This document shows positions 8,532 through 17,400 of a stretch of DNA of 42,758 nucleotides, in pieces. The notes beneath the pieces are model-generated. The model searched no databases. It had not been told where the DNA came from and saw only the letters and a program-made list of their open reading frames with translations. The DNA lies in contig CAJWNY010000015.1 of NCBI GenBank assembly GCA_913043815.1, positions 1 through 42,758 of the forward strand, in the 5' to 3' direction. The stretch is from an uncultured Gammaproteobacteria bacterium (GTDB lineage Bacteria > Pseudomonadota > Gammaproteobacteria > Pseudomonadales > Azotimanducaceae). Made by a program: the position numbers and the translations under genes. Numbering within the stretch: the stretch's first letter is position 1; the number at the start of each line of letters is the position of its first letter.

Positions 8532-8543
8532 GTCAGATCTGAC
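8532..8543. promoter_or_regulatory. 12-base perfect palindrome upstream of the small membrane protein gene
   Basis: GTCAGATCTGAC at 8532-8543 is fully self-complementary. It sits 19 bases before the start of the gene at 8513, in the only sizeable non-coding gap (8514-8631) of this operon. Its position suits a repressor operator in the 5' leader or promoter. A palindrome of this length can also arise by chance in a 43-kb window. Confidence 0.3.
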
Positions 8544-8631
8544 GAGGGTCAAAGTTTAGAGGGTATGGTCCCTTTTTGACAAATGGTTGGCAAAATTTTT
8601 GCGAAAATAATTCGGCCTAGTAAAAGCCAGA

Positions 8632-9633
8632 TTAATTTGTTCCGGTTGGGTGGTTCACTATGTAAGCCCCGCCACGATGATCTAACCATGCACTGGAAAA
8701 CTCTGACAATTTGTAGCGGCGTTGAACCGCTTCCGGTGTTTCCCCCGCTGGATCCATGACCAGCACATAGGGCTGCGCTTGGTCGGATGCATCAATGCCG
8801 TAGAGTACAACCAAGTGACCCGCAGACGTTTCAAGAGGTGCGCCTGAAAGACTGTTTTTTGCAAAACGTATGCTGCACACAATTAAGCATTGCTCGGCCA
8901 GCGCTTGGGTGACCGCCTCCCAAGACTCAAGCGCTTCTACAGCACCCACTAAGCTCAGTTGATTGGCCCAGTAAATCGCCAATGGCCATTTACCGTAGGC
9001 TTTGGTGGCAGGGTCATAGCATCCTTCAACGATTTCCGTGAAGGCCATGTTGCCGGTCAGCGATGCATGCACCATTGCCAGCGAGGTCGGCGAACATATT
9101 CTATTGCGCAGCTTGGGTGCTGCGGTCATTTGGCTCAGCGCCTCGGGTTGGGCTAGGGCCAAGCTTGTAGGGTTTGTGAACTCGGTGGAAAGAGAGATCT
9201 GGCGAATACTTATGACTAAAAGGTAGTTCTTGGGCGGCTGCTTACACTCAATTGTGATCTCTAACTGAGTGTCAGTAAGGTTGTCTTCAGTATGCCAGCA
9301 ATCTATTTGTGCGCTCACAGCACTAAGGTCCGAACATTTTTGCGGCCATTGGGCCAAGTGTTCTGTAGCAGTTAATAGTGGGTTAAGTCGATTCGCTTGC
9401 CCGGTTTTACACTCCACGAGCGCTACTTGATATTGATAATTGCCCCCGAGCATGGAAAAACTAGGCACAAGAATGTGGCCACTTGGGGTAGCGGGTAGTG
9501 GTATTGTTGCCCGCCATCGATTCTGGGTAGCGCTGTGAGTTTCTGCTACAGGCTGCCACGCCGCCTCACCATGTAGTGGCAGGGGGTACGAATTTTGGTC
9601 GTGGTTGTCTGTCAGTCGGAGCGCGTAATACAT
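8632..9633 (-). CDS. C39-like cysteine peptidase domain protein with a beta-rich N-terminal domain
   Basis: The 333-residue protein ends in a papain-fold, C39-like domain. The likely catalytic Cys180 follows R-N-R-I in the pattern I-C-S-P-T-S-L-A-M. The His is at 273 in S-A-G-H-L-V-V-L-Y-G-I and the Asp at 294 in V-M-D-P-A-G. All three lie in the order and context of this family (peptidase_C39_2). Residues 1-170 are a separate strand-rich region with no motif I recognise. There is no signal peptide, membrane segment or ABC transporter domain, so it is not a bacteriocin exporter. It stands apart from its neighbours, with gaps on both sides. The catalytic fold is well supported; the substrate is unknown. 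Confidence 0.8.
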   Translation of the reverse strand: MYYALRLTDNHDQNSYPLPLHGEAAWQPVAETHSATQNRWRATIPLPATPSGHILVPSFSMLGGNYQYQVALVECKTGQANRLNPLLTATEHLAQWPQKCSDLSAVSAQIDCWHTEDNLTDTQLEITIECKQPPKNYLLVISIRQISLSTEFTNPTSLALAQPEALSQMTAAPKLRNRICSPTSLAMVHASLTGNMAFTEIVEGCYDPATKAYGKWPLAIYWANQLSLVGAVEALESWEAVTQALAEQCLIVCSIRFAKNSLSGAPLETSAGHLVVLYGIDASDQAQPYVLVMDPAGETPEAVQRRYKLSEFSSAWLDHRGGAYIVNHPTGTN

Positions 9634-9776
9634 TTAAAGATATTACCTTGCCCGCCATTCAATGACACCTGACTAAGTGTCAAGAATGCCGCTGCAGTCA
9701 TGGCTGTGTTGAAACTGGTTCTTAGGCATTGACCGTGGCACCATCAGCGGTCAAGAACAGCGCGTTAACAATACCT

Positions 9777-10019
9777 ATGGCTAGCCTAACCCTTTATATG
9801 ACTGAACATTGTGCATTGTGTGAAGAGGTACTGGATATGCTGTTTGCTATGCCGGCGATGCAGGGCATAACGCTGAACACGGTAGACATAGCCTTGAATG
9901 ATGCGTTGGTTGAAGCATACGGCGTAAGAATACCGGTTTTGAAAGTAGGCGATGCAGAACTCGGTGCGCCTATTGATGCGCAAACGCTACAAACCTGGCT
10001 GCATCATAATTGCCAATAA
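9777..10019 (+). CDS. glutaredoxin-like (DUF836) thiol protein
   Basis: The small 80-residue thioredoxin-fold protein begins with strand residues L-T-L-Y-M-T-E-H, followed by the redox pair C-A-L-C. The cis-Pro region V-R-I-P-V-L-K-V comes later. This is the glutaredoxin-like DUF836 pattern found widely in gammaproteobacteria. A TTG at 9729 would extend it by 16 residues without similarity, so the ATG at 9777 is preferred. Its reductant and target are not known. It stands alone, convergent with tatD, and a tandem decamer repeat lies beyond its stop. Confidence 0.85.
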   Translation: MASLTLYMTEHCALCEEVLDMLFAMPAMQGITLNTVDIALNDALVEAYGVRIPVLKVGDAELGAPIDAQTLQTWLHHNCQ

Positions 10020-10040
10020 CTTTAAGCGGTAGCCCTAAGT

Positions 10041-10090
10041 TATTCAGAGATATTCAGAGTCGTTCAGAGATATTTAGAATTAGTCAGAGC
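10041..10090. repeat. five-copy tandem decamer repeat between convergent genes
   Basis: Five consecutive 10-base units share the consensus TATTCAGAGA: 10041-10050, 10051-10060, 10061-10070, 10071-10080 and 10081-10090. The first unit matches the consensus exactly, the second differs at one position and the third at two; the fourth and fifth are more diverged. The array fills the gap after the glutaredoxin-like gene and before the end of tatD. The period is close to one DNA turn. It looks like a small minisatellite, or possibly a phased protein-binding array. Confidence 0.75.
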
Positions 10091-10147
10091 TGGGCGGATT
10101 TAAGCTGAGCGAGACAAAGTTGGCATCAGTTGAACCTATTGCTGGTC

Positions 10148-10963
10148 TTAGGTAAAACCAAACAATAGCTTTGCATTGCAACTACTGGCCTGTGTAATTT
10201 GTTCAACACTCTCTTGTCGCTGTTTGGCTATCTCTTCGATCACCCAACCTAATAACGCCGGTTCGTTGCGTTTTTTCCACTTAGCGGCGATGCCATGTGT
10301 GCGGGCAAAATCTAAGGGTGCGTTTTGCGGTCGTAAAAAGGGTGCGTCGGTTTCTACCAGCAATTTGTCTAAGGGTATTTGCTTAACCAGTGCGCGTAAA
10401 TCCTCGCCACGTTTTTGGTCGCAAATCCAACCCGTGATGCCAATATAAAATCCAGCTTCTAGATAACCTTTCAGCTCCTCCTCGCTGCCGGTAAAGCAGT
10501 GAATTACCGTGGGTGGCAGGTTGCTGGGCGTGAGGAGTTTCAGAACTTGGCCTTGGCTTTCACGGTCGTGGACAAATAGCGGCTTGTTAACCTCAATTGC
10601 CACTTCTATCTGTTCTTGAAAGGCAAAAATTTGCGCCTCTTGAGTGGAAAAATTGCGATTAAAATCCAAGCCGCATTCGCCAATTGCGCAAACGTAAGGG
10701 TTGCTGGCGAATTCCATCAGTTGTACCTGGCTGCTGGAATGCCAGGTACTGGCATTGTGGGGGTGCACCCCTGCGGTGGTCTGATATTGGAGGTTTTTGC
10801 CAGCGATGGGGTCTGTGCACAGTGCAATATTGTCTGCCACCATTGCCAAATCTGTAGCGCACAGTACCATTCCCTCGATACCGCATGTCTCGGCGCGCGT
10901 AAGTACTCCCTTGGGGTCTGCTTGTAACTGACGATTGTGGAAGTTAACGCATATATCAATCAT
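10148..10963 (-). CDS. tatD: TatD family metal-dependent deoxyribonuclease
   Basis: The 271-residue TIM-barrel hydrolase is very similar to E. coli TatD along its length. It has the N-terminus M-I-D-I-C-V-N-F (E. coli M-F-D-I-G-V-N-L, also lacking the HxH of other family members) and G-V-H-P-H-N. It also has A-I-G-E-C-G-L-D-F-N-R-N-F-S, V-H-D-R-E-S, I-H-C-F-T-G-S, Y-I-G-I-T-G-W and V-E-T-D-A-P-F-L. TatD proteins are cytoplasmic magnesium-dependent 3'-5' exonucleases acting on damaged DNA. They are not needed for Tat export despite the name. The gene lies 45 bases after the lytic transglycosylase gene on the same strand and may share its transcript. Confidence 0.93.
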   Translation of the reverse strand: MIDICVNFHNRQLQADPKGVLTRAETCGIEGMVLCATDLAMVADNIALCTDPIAGKNLQYQTTAGVHPHNASTWHSSSQVQLMEFASNPYVCAIGECGLDFNRNFSTQEAQIFAFQEQIEVAIEVNKPLFVHDRESQGQVLKLLTPSNLPPTVIHCFTGSEEELKGYLEAGFYIGITGWICDQKRGEDLRALVKQIPLDKLLVETDAPFLRPQNAPLDFARTHGIAAKWKKRNEPALLGWVIEEIAKQRQESVEQITQASSCNAKLLFGFT

Positions 10964-11008
10964 ATTTGTTAGGCATTTACTAACGCGCGGTGCTTTGAGT
11001 TAGGCCGC

Positions 11009-12955
11009 TTATCGCGGTCTAACAAATTTTTCTGCATCTTGCAGAACGTCCACTGGATTGCCCAGCAGGTGCGCATAAACCACGTTGAAGGCGAGTACGT
11101 TCTTTACGTAGTTGCGCGTCTCTTTAAAGGGAATAGATTCAATCCAGATATCAATCGGAACACCTTCTTTTCCTTTTATCCATCTATCGATCCTATGTTC
11201 CCCTGCATTATAGGCCGCTATGGCTAAGGGGCGCTGACCGTCATAACGCTGGATCAGCCAGGTTAAGTGATAGCTGCCAAGTGGAATATTCTTTGCTGGT
11301 GTCTTAAGGTCGCTCGGCGCAACTCTGGGCAGCCGTGCACGGCGTGCGGCAAGATTTGCTGTGGCTGGCATAAGTTGCATTAACCCTTGGGCCCCAGCGC
11401 TAGAAACTACGCTTGGCTGAAACGCAGATTCTTGCCTAGCAATTGCTCTAAGGAGGCTAGATTGCGTATTGTTTTTATGACTCGCCTCATCAAATAAAGG
11501 CGAGAAGGCCAATGGGAATCTAAGCGCCAAATCATCGAACGCTTCTGCGGAATTGGCTGTTTGGATAGCCAAAAACAAGCGGCCCATGTTTAACGCTAAG
11601 TGCGCCAGTTGCTGTAACTCGGCGGGCGTCATGGTTTTTTTCGCTTGGTACCATTCGCGGCGACCGTTTAAATCGTCACCTACCGCAAAGAGCTCAACCG
11701 CGCGCATCACATCACTGCGCATTGCTAAATTATTTAATACCGCTGCTGCGGTATCTAAAGGTTCCCGGGCATTAAGTTTGCCAGGCTGGCCAATTTTTTG
11801 CGCAGCGAGAAAACCGTAATATTGTCGCTCTTGGGCAAGCTTTAGAAAAATGTCTTTACTTTGCTGAACCTCAATGGCGTTTTCGGCAAAGGTCATATCA
11901 AGTGACCTGGCCAACCAATATTGCCAGCGCAGCTTGCTTCTCTCGGATTCATCCAAGCGGCTAATCCAATAACTTAACTCCCCCCAGCGCACATTCTTTA
12001 GCGCCGCTTCTGCAAGACCATCGATAGCGTAGGGCGATTCGATCAACGTTCTATTTTGTTCTGCTGGAAATTTGTCAGCCATGGCAAGACCAACCAAAAT
12101 TTTTTCTTCAACACTGGCTTTAGCGGATGCGCTGAAACTATGGGTGCTGTTATATTTTTCCCACGCAAGGGCTGCTTTTTCCGGCTGCTTTTTGCTCAAC
12201 TTAATCAGCCCGTGCTGGATAACTTGGCGATATTTCTCGTTTTCTTCGGCAAAACTTGCATAACGTGTGACTTTAATCGGTTGGGTATGGACCGAATAGT
12301 AAGCGTCAGCCGCGCGCTTACGTTGACCTGAGAAGAAGCGCAGTAAATAACGGGCGAGGGTGCGTTGATTACTTTGGATCGCAGCGTGCAGGCGCTGCCA
12401 AGCAACATCTTCGTTAAATCTGGAGGTGGTTCGCCAGGTTGCAAACAGTGGGTCACAGGCTTTTGGTTGGGAGATTGGTGAAACCCATAATGCTGTGGTT
12501 TGATCCAGTGCTTGGGTTTTGCGTCCAGTAGCGTATAGGGCGCGTAAGTAATAGCACTGTAGCTCAGTATTTTCAGACCCTGAGTAATATTTGAGAAAGG
12601 TTTTCCACCGGCGTTTTGAAGCTTGTTTTTTCAGCCAGCGGTTGAAGATTAGCGGGCCTACTGGCAGTTCGGCGTGATCTATCATGAACTGCTGCATCTC
12701 ATGACCACTCGCATGGTTTAGGCGAACTCGCAGCTTGTGATATTGCAAATAAGGGTAAAGCGGATAATCCACTAAGCGCTCGGCTTTTTTGTTGGCTTGG
12801 GTGGTTTTACCCGCTGCGTAATTTGCTACCGCCGACTGGTAGGTGGCGCGCTGCTCAAATAAGCTGGCTTGTGCGGCTGTTAAGGCGAATGGCATTAGCA
12901 AGCAGGCTGCGCCAATCTTTATGGCGACCAAACGCCTTATCTTTTTGTACTTCAT
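11009..12955 (-). CDS. slt: soluble lytic murein transglycosylase, Slt70 type
   Basis: The 648-residue periplasmic enzyme starts with a signal peptide (basic start, hydrophobic core, A-Q-A near residue 30). A long alpha-helical superhelical U-domain follows (about 35-480), then the catalytic SLT domain. The catalytic Glu is at about residue 509 in A-R-Q-E-S-A-F. The conserved G-L-M-Q-L-M-P-A-T, the A-Y-N-A-G motif and a C-terminal E-T-R-N-Y-V follow. It cleaves glycan strands of peptidoglycan to 1,6-anhydro ends during wall turnover. Length and domain order match Slt70. It is followed on the same strand by tatD. Confidence 0.93.
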   Translation of the reverse strand: MKYKKIRRLVAIKIGAACLLMPFALTAAQASLFEQRATYQSAVANYAAGKTTQANKKAERLVDYPLYPYLQYHKLRVRLNHASGHEMQQFMIDHAELPVGPLIFNRWLKKQASKRRWKTFLKYYSGSENTELQCYYLRALYATGRKTQALDQTTALWVSPISQPKACDPLFATWRTTSRFNEDVAWQRLHAAIQSNQRTLARYLLRFFSGQRKRAADAYYSVHTQPIKVTRYASFAEENEKYRQVIQHGLIKLSKKQPEKAALAWEKYNSTHSFSASAKASVEEKILVGLAMADKFPAEQNRTLIESPYAIDGLAEAALKNVRWGELSYWISRLDESERSKLRWQYWLARSLDMTFAENAIEVQQSKDIFLKLAQERQYYGFLAAQKIGQPGKLNAREPLDTAAAVLNNLAMRSDVMRAVELFAVGDDLNGRREWYQAKKTMTPAELQQLAHLALNMGRLFLAIQTANSAEAFDDLALRFPLAFSPLFDEASHKNNTQSSLLRAIARQESAFQPSVVSSAGAQGLMQLMPATANLAARRARLPRVAPSDLKTPAKNIPLGSYHLTWLIQRYDGQRPLAIAAYNAGEHRIDRWIKGKEGVPIDIWIESIPFKETRNYVKNVLAFNVVYAHLLGNPVDVLQDAEKFVRPR

Positions 12956-13052
12956 GGTGTTTTATAGCCAGCGTTACATGTGAAGTCTGCGCGCGAAAAA
13001 ATACCGGAGTTAACATCCATACACACTAATAATCTGTGCAAGGAATTTTACC

Positions 13053-13499
13053 CTAGTCTTGCGGCTCAGGTTCTCTAACTCTAACTGCAAGTACGTCGCA
13101 GGGGGAGCCATGGAGCACGCTGTTGGCTGTAGAGCCAAGCAGCAATGCAAGTCCGTGACGCCCGTGGCTGCCCACTACAATGAGGTCTGCGCCACATTCC
13201 TCGGCGACCCGATGAATTTCGCTCTCAGGCCTCCCGAATATGAGGTGCTGATTGTCTTTGGGTACGGACAGTTGGTTCGCAAATTCGCTTAAATGCGATT
13301 TGGCTTGCTCTTGGATCTGTTCCTGCACGGAAGACATATCCATTGGAACGTCGCCACCATAGGCTAGACTGAGTGGCTCAATCACATGCACTAGATGGAT
13401 CTGACTTCGTTCACCAGCTAGATCTAATGCGCGCTGCGCAACCTGAATCGATTCTTCTGTAAGATCGATCGCTAGTACGATGGTTTGATAATCTGACAT
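13053..13499 (-). CDS. universal stress protein, UspA family
   Basis: This 148-residue Usp-fold protein begins with the strand Y-Q-T-I-V-L-A-I-D-L-T. It ends with the nucleotide-binding signature V-V-G-S-H-G-R-H-G followed by L-L-L-G-S-T-A-N-S-V (G-x2-G-x9-G-S/T). It is therefore probably an ATP-binding type, acting as a cytoplasmic dimer in stress survival. AAGGAG lies just before the ATG at 13499, so I reject the longer open frame to 13553. It is transcribed divergently from the unknown gene at 13569, with only 69 bases between the two starts. Confidence 0.92.
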   Translation of the reverse strand: MSDYQTIVLAIDLTEESIQVAQRALDLAGERSQIHLVHVIEPLSLAYGGDVPMDMSSVQEQIQEQAKSHLSEFANQLSVPKDNQHLIFGRPESEIHRVAEECGADLIVVGSHGRHGLALLLGSTANSVLHGSPCDVLAVRVREPEPQD

Positions 13500-13568
13500 T
13501 GCAATCTCCTTGCGGGTTTGCCAGACCATACCGTCGTTGGCATGACCTAACAACAGTGAGATTCGAAT

Positions 13569-14201
13569 ATGTCTTGGATTATTATTGTCGGTGTTTTTAT
13601 TTTGGCGGCTGGCCCCCTGTTCTACTTGATGCCAACAGCCAAAGATAAGCGCTTAACGGCGTTGCGTATGCATGCCCGCCAGCTGGGTTTTACAATCCAA
13701 TTGGATGCTTTATTGAAGTTAGACCCTAGCGCAGATGAAAGAGTGACCGCCGGTGGTCAAGAGCGTAGTACCAAGACGGAGTGCATGCGCTACCAGTTAC
13801 CCTTGGGCCATACCTTAAACTACTTACCGCCAATTACGTTGCAGCGTCTGCCAGCAGTGCCTACGGTACCAACTGCGACCGTGATGGAGGGTTGGGGGCT
13901 GGCGGCTGACGCGGTTACAATCTCTAGCGCTGCCGGCAGTCTTGCAAAGAATACGGCTATTTGGCAGCAGCAGGGACACTTGCTTGAATCTATTCGGGTA
14001 GCGCTACTTGAATTGCCCGCTGATGTGCTGGGTATTGCAATAGACGGCCGGTGTGTAGGCGTTTTTTGGCTGGAGCGCTCTAGTAAAGAACAGGCAGGGG
14101 ATGTTGCTATAGGTGCGTCCGTTGAGCCGTTGAATGTTGTTCATATGACGCTAAGCAAAATCATCGAAAGCATCAAATCACATTCGTGGGTTGAGGATTA
14201 A
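13569..14201 (+). CDS. membrane-anchored protein of unknown function
   Basis: This 210-residue protein has one N-terminal membrane helix (about residues 3-22) and then a soluble part without Cys-rich or catalytic motifs. The first soluble residues (about 24-45) are basic and helical. The rest alternates strands and helices. I do not recognise the family. Small anchored proteins of this type occur upstream of topA in related gammaproteobacteria, so the neighbourhood may be conserved. A strong hairpin with a T run separates it from topA, so it is probably a single-gene transcript. Confidence 0.75.
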   Translation: MSWIIIVGVFILAAGPLFYLMPTAKDKRLTALRMHARQLGFTIQLDALLKLDPSADERVTAGGQERSTKTECMRYQLPLGHTLNYLPPITLQRLPAVPTVPTATVMEGWGLAADAVTISSAAGSLAKNTAIWQQQGHLLESIRVALLELPADVLGIAIDGRCVGVFWLERSSKEQAGDVAIGASVEPLNVVHMTLSKIIESIKSHSWVED

Positions 14202-14391
14202 TTTTTACGGTAATTTTGTTGTTAATGGAGGACTTGGTAAAAGCACATTTGCATTTTATTAGATGAGAATTCTTGACAGTAGGGCTGGGCTGGGCCTATA
14301 ACTCGCACTTTCCGCATCTCGGCGGTCGCAAATCGAATAATGTTCACTCTTATTTTGTGAGCATATTTTTTCACCTTTAGGTTGCCCGGGC

Positions 14392-14415
14392 GACGTACTT
14401 TTGAGTACGTCTTTT
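14392..14415 (+). terminator. hairpin with T run in the topA leader: terminator or attenuator
   Basis: GACGTACT (14392-14399) and AGTACGTC (14404-14411) form a perfect 8-base stem with a TTTG loop, followed by TTTT at 14412-14415. It lies 45 bases before the topA ATG and about 190 bases after the previous stop codon. It could end the upstream transcript. If topA is transcribed from before it, it could act as an attenuator or leader structure. Confidence 0.55.
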
Positions 14416-14460
14416 GAACTTTTTGGAAAGTAGGCAACTCCAACTTATATCTGGAAGTAT

Positions 14461-17166
14461 ATGGCAAGATCTCTTGTAATCGTCGAATCCCCAGCTAAAG
14501 CAAAAACGATTAATCGTTATCTGGGCAAGGACTTTATTGTCAAATCCAGTGTGGGGCATATTCGTGACCTACCCGTGGGCGCCAAAGCCGTTGATCCCAA
14601 AGCAAGGGCCAAAGAGGCGCAAAAAACTAAAGCATTGAGCCCCGAGAAAAAGGCGGCGTATAAAAAGAAGCGCTCGCGTGAACAGCTGGTGCGTCGTATG
14701 GGTGTTAACCCAGACAAAGAATGGTCTGCTGAGTACGAAATACTGCCCGGCAAAGAAAAAGTCGTTGAAGAGCTGCGAAAGCTGGCTGAAAACGCCCCTG
14801 AAGTTTATCTAGCCACTGATATGGACCGCGAGGGTGAGGCAATCGCTTGGCACTTGCGTGAAGCCATTGGCGGCGATGAGAGCCGCTATCGCCGTGTTGT
14901 CTTTAACGAAATTACCCGCAAAGCCATTCAAGCCGCCTTTGTTGACCCCGGTGATATAGACATGGACCGAGTGCATGCTCAGCAAGCACGTCGGTTTTTA
15001 GATCGGGTAGTGGGTTTTGAATTGTCGCCACTGCTTTGGTCAAAAGTAGCGCGTGGTTTATCTGCGGGCCGCGTGCAGAGTGTGGCGGTGCGTTTAATTG
15101 TTGAGCGTGAGCGCGAAATACGCGCCTTTATACCCGAAGAATACTGGGACCTGTTTGCAGATTTAACTCGCCAAGGGTCTGAAGAGGCTTTGCGCTTTGA
15201 AGTGACCAAGCAAAATGGTGAAAATTTTAGGCCCTCTGATGGGGCTACAACCCATGCAGCCCTTGAGCTTATGTCTGCGCAGACCTTTGTGGTCAGCAAG
15301 CGTGATGATCGCCCAACGCGCACCAAGCCCAACGCGCCGTTCATTACCTCTACTTTGCAGCAGGCCGCTAGCACCCGCATGGGCTTCTCAGTAAAGAAAA
15401 CCATGACCATGGCCCAACGCCTTTATGAGGCAGGTTATATTACTTATATGCGAACTGACTCAACTAACTTGAGCGCGGACGCAGTAGAAAGCGCGCGCGA
15501 GTATATCAATAAGAATTTTGGCGCTGACTATTTACCTGAGGAACCTAAAAAGTACTCCAGTAAAGGTGACGCTCAGGACGCTCACGAAGCGGTTCGCCCG
15601 TCAAATGTCGGTACTAAACCAGAACACATAGGTGGTGTAGACGCGGATGCTGTGCGCTTATATGAATTGATTCGCAACCAATTCATCGCCTGCCAAATGA
15701 CCGAAGCCCGTTATTTGAGTACAAACATTAAAGTCGCCGCGGGTGAATTCGAGTTGTCCGTGCGTGGACGGATTTTGCAGTTCGATGGCTATACCAAAGT
15801 TATGGCGCCAATGTCGCGCAAGGACGAGGACTCTACGCTACCTGACCTGTATGAGGGCGAGGTACTAGGGCATAAAGACTCAGAGGCCATTCAGCACTTC
15901 ACAAAGCCCACACCGCGGTTTGGTGAAGCGAGCTTGGTTAAAGAATTAGAGAAGCAGGGCATTGGTAGGCCTTCTACCTATGCCAGCATTATTTCTACCA
16001 TTCAAGATCGTGGCTACGCGACCCTGACCAATCGACGCTTTTACGCTGAGAAGATTGGCGAGTTGGTGACAGATCGTCTGATGGAAAATTTTGAAAACTT
16101 AATGGACTACAGCTTCACTGCCAACATGGAGGAAGAGCTGGATAAAGTGGCGAAAGGCCAGGCGCAATGGGACCAAGTGCTCGACGAGTTTTATGGCGAT
16201 TTTAGCCAAAAGTTGGTGGGTGCTCAGGACCCAGACAACGGTATGCGCGCCAATACGCCTACCGATACGGACATTGAGTGTCCTACATGTGAGCGGCACA
16301 TGCAGATCCGTAATGGGTCTACTGGCGTCTTTTTGGGCTGCTCAGGTTATGGCCTGAAGCCGAAAGAGCGCTGTACTAAAACTGTCAACCTGATTCCCGG
16401 CGAAGAGGCAGTAGATGTTGATAAGGATGAAGAGGGCGAGTCAAAACTTCTGCGTAGACTACGCAAGTGTGACAAATGTAACAGCGCCATGCTCAGCCAC
16501 CTTGTAGATGAAACCCGCAAGATGCACGTGTGTAGCAACAACCCTGACTGTGACAACTTCGCTATAGAAATGGGCACTTTCAAAATTAAGGGCTACGACG
16601 GACCGCTATTGGAATGCGATAAATGCGGCAAGGAAATGCAGCTGAAATCTGGCCGGTTCGGTAAGTATTTTGGCTGTGTGGAATGTAAAAATACTCGCAA
16701 GCTTTTGCGCAGTGGAGAGCCTGCGCCACCAAAAGCAGACCCAGTACCTATGCCCGAATTACAGTGCGAGAAGGTTGAGGACCATTACCTGCTCAGAGAC
16801 GGTGCTTCGGGAATTTTTCTTGCGGCCAGTCAGTTTCCGAAAAATCGCGAAACCCGCGCGCCCAAGGTTATTGAGATTAAGCCTCACGCAAATGAGTTAG
16901 ACCCTAAGTTTCGCTACTTATTGGACGCCCCTGAGTTCGACCCAAAAGGTAATCCAGCCATCATTCGCTATAGCCGTAAGACAAAAGAGCAATATGTGCA
17001 GTCGGAGATTGAGGGTAAGGCATCCGGTTGGAGAGCCTTCTATATTGAGCCTAAGTGGATAGAAGAGGGCGAGCCTGCAACTAAGAAAAAGAAGGCTGCT
17101 GCGAAGAAAACCACTAAGAAGCCAGCTAAAAAGAAAGCAGCGAAAGCAGACGAGGCTGAAGACTAA
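14461..17166 (+). CDS. topA: DNA topoisomerase I (type IA)
   Basis: The 901-residue enzyme relaxes negative supercoils through a 5'-phosphotyrosine intermediate. The Toprim domain starts at once ([11 protein letters not shown]) and contains the acidic T-D-M-D-R-E-G-E at 119-126. The active-site Tyr is at 329 in [10 protein letters not shown]. Three Cys4 zinc ribbons follow the core: one from about residue 605, one with C-D-K-C-N-S near 675, and one with C-D-K-C-G-K near 720. The E. coli-type C-terminal domain comes next, then a Lys/Ala-rich tail that probably binds DNA or RNA polymerase. It aligns with E. coli TopA throughout. A GGAAG ribosome site precedes the ATG. It converges on lexA. Confidence 0.98.
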   Translation: MARSLVIVESPAKAKTINRYLGKDFIVKSSVGHIRDLPVGAKAVDPKARAKEAQKTKALSPEKKAAYKKKRSREQLVRRMGVNPDKEWSAEYEILPGKEKVVEELRKLAENAPEVYLATDMDREGEAIAWHLREAIGGDESRYRRVVFNEITRKAIQAAFVDPGDIDMDRVHAQQARRFLDRVVGFELSPLLWSKVARGLSAGRVQSVAVRLIVEREREIRAFIPEEYWDLFADLTRQGSEEALRFEVTKQNGENFRPSDGATTHAALELMSAQTFVVSKRDDRPTRTKPNAPFITSTLQQAASTRMGFSVKKTMTMAQRLYEAGYITYMRTDSTNLSADAVESAREYINKNFGADYLPEEPKKYSSKGDAQDAHEAVRPSNVGTKPEHIGGVDADAVRLYELIRNQFIACQMTEARYLSTNIKVAAGEFELSVRGRILQFDGYTKVMAPMSRKDEDSTLPDLYEGEVLGHKDSEAIQHFTKPTPRFGEASLVKELEKQGIGRPSTYASIISTIQDRGYATLTNRRFYAEKIGELVTDRLMENFENLMDYSFTANMEEELDKVAKGQAQWDQVLDEFYGDFSQKLVGAQDPDNGMRANTPTDTDIECPTCERHMQIRNGSTGVFLGCSGYGLKPKERCTKTVNLIPGEEAVDVDKDEEGESKLLRRLRKCDKCNSAMLSHLVDETRKMHVCSNNPDCDNFAIEMGTFKIKGYDGPLLECDKCGKEMQLKSGRFGKYFGCVECKNTRKLLRSGEPAPPKADPVPMPELQCEKVEDHYLLRDGASGIFLAASQFPKNRETRAPKVIEIKPHANELDPKFRYLLDAPEFDPKGNPAIIRYSRKTKEQYVQSEIEGKASGWRAFYIEPKWIEEGEPATKKKKAAAKKTTKKPAKKKAAKADEAED

Positions 17167-17185
17167 CTAATGGGTTAGTCTCTTT
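17161..17185 (+). terminator. probable topA terminator overlapping the stop codon
   Basis: GACTAAC (17161-17167) and GTTAGTC (17174-17180) form a 7-base stem with a 6-base loop, followed by TCTTT. The TAA stop of topA lies inside the left arm. The T run is short, so the call is moderate. A second hairpin follows directly (GTCTC at 17176-17180, loop TTTA, GAGAC at 17185-17189) and is mutually exclusive with the first. Confidence 0.45.
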
Positions 17186-17342
17186 AGAGACAGATTTAGA
17201 GTTAGAGACTCAACGCCCCAGCGACAGATCAACTTAGTTTTAGGGTGGGGTTTGAACTTGGCTCTAGTTCTAGATTTAAGTTTAGGTCTAAATTAGGATC
17301 CAGTCCTGCGCCTAAAGGCAGCCGAGGTGTAAAAGGGGGCAT

Positions 17343-17380
17343 AAAAAAGGTGACTGGGCATGTTGGGTGCCCAATCACCT
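17343..17380 (-). terminator. intrinsic terminator of lexA
   Basis: Read on the minus strand, a 12-base stem with one mismatch (arms 17368-17379 and 17349-17360, 7-base loop) is followed immediately by six T residues (A residues at 17343-17348 on the plus strand). It lies 21 bases after the lexA stop. This is a classic Rho-independent terminator. Confidence 0.9.
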
Positions 17381-17400
17381 CGCAGGAGACGAATTAGCTA

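Noticed and set aside
8580-8631. Palindromic GCAAAA/TTTTGC as a terminator of the C39-like gene
   Set aside because: The arms leave no room for a loop and there is no GC-rich stem, so a stable hairpin is unlikely.
14222-14467. 81-codon minus-strand frame upstream of topA
   Set aside because: It spans the topA leader hairpin and overlaps the topA start. It has a basic, non-family sequence and no supporting context.
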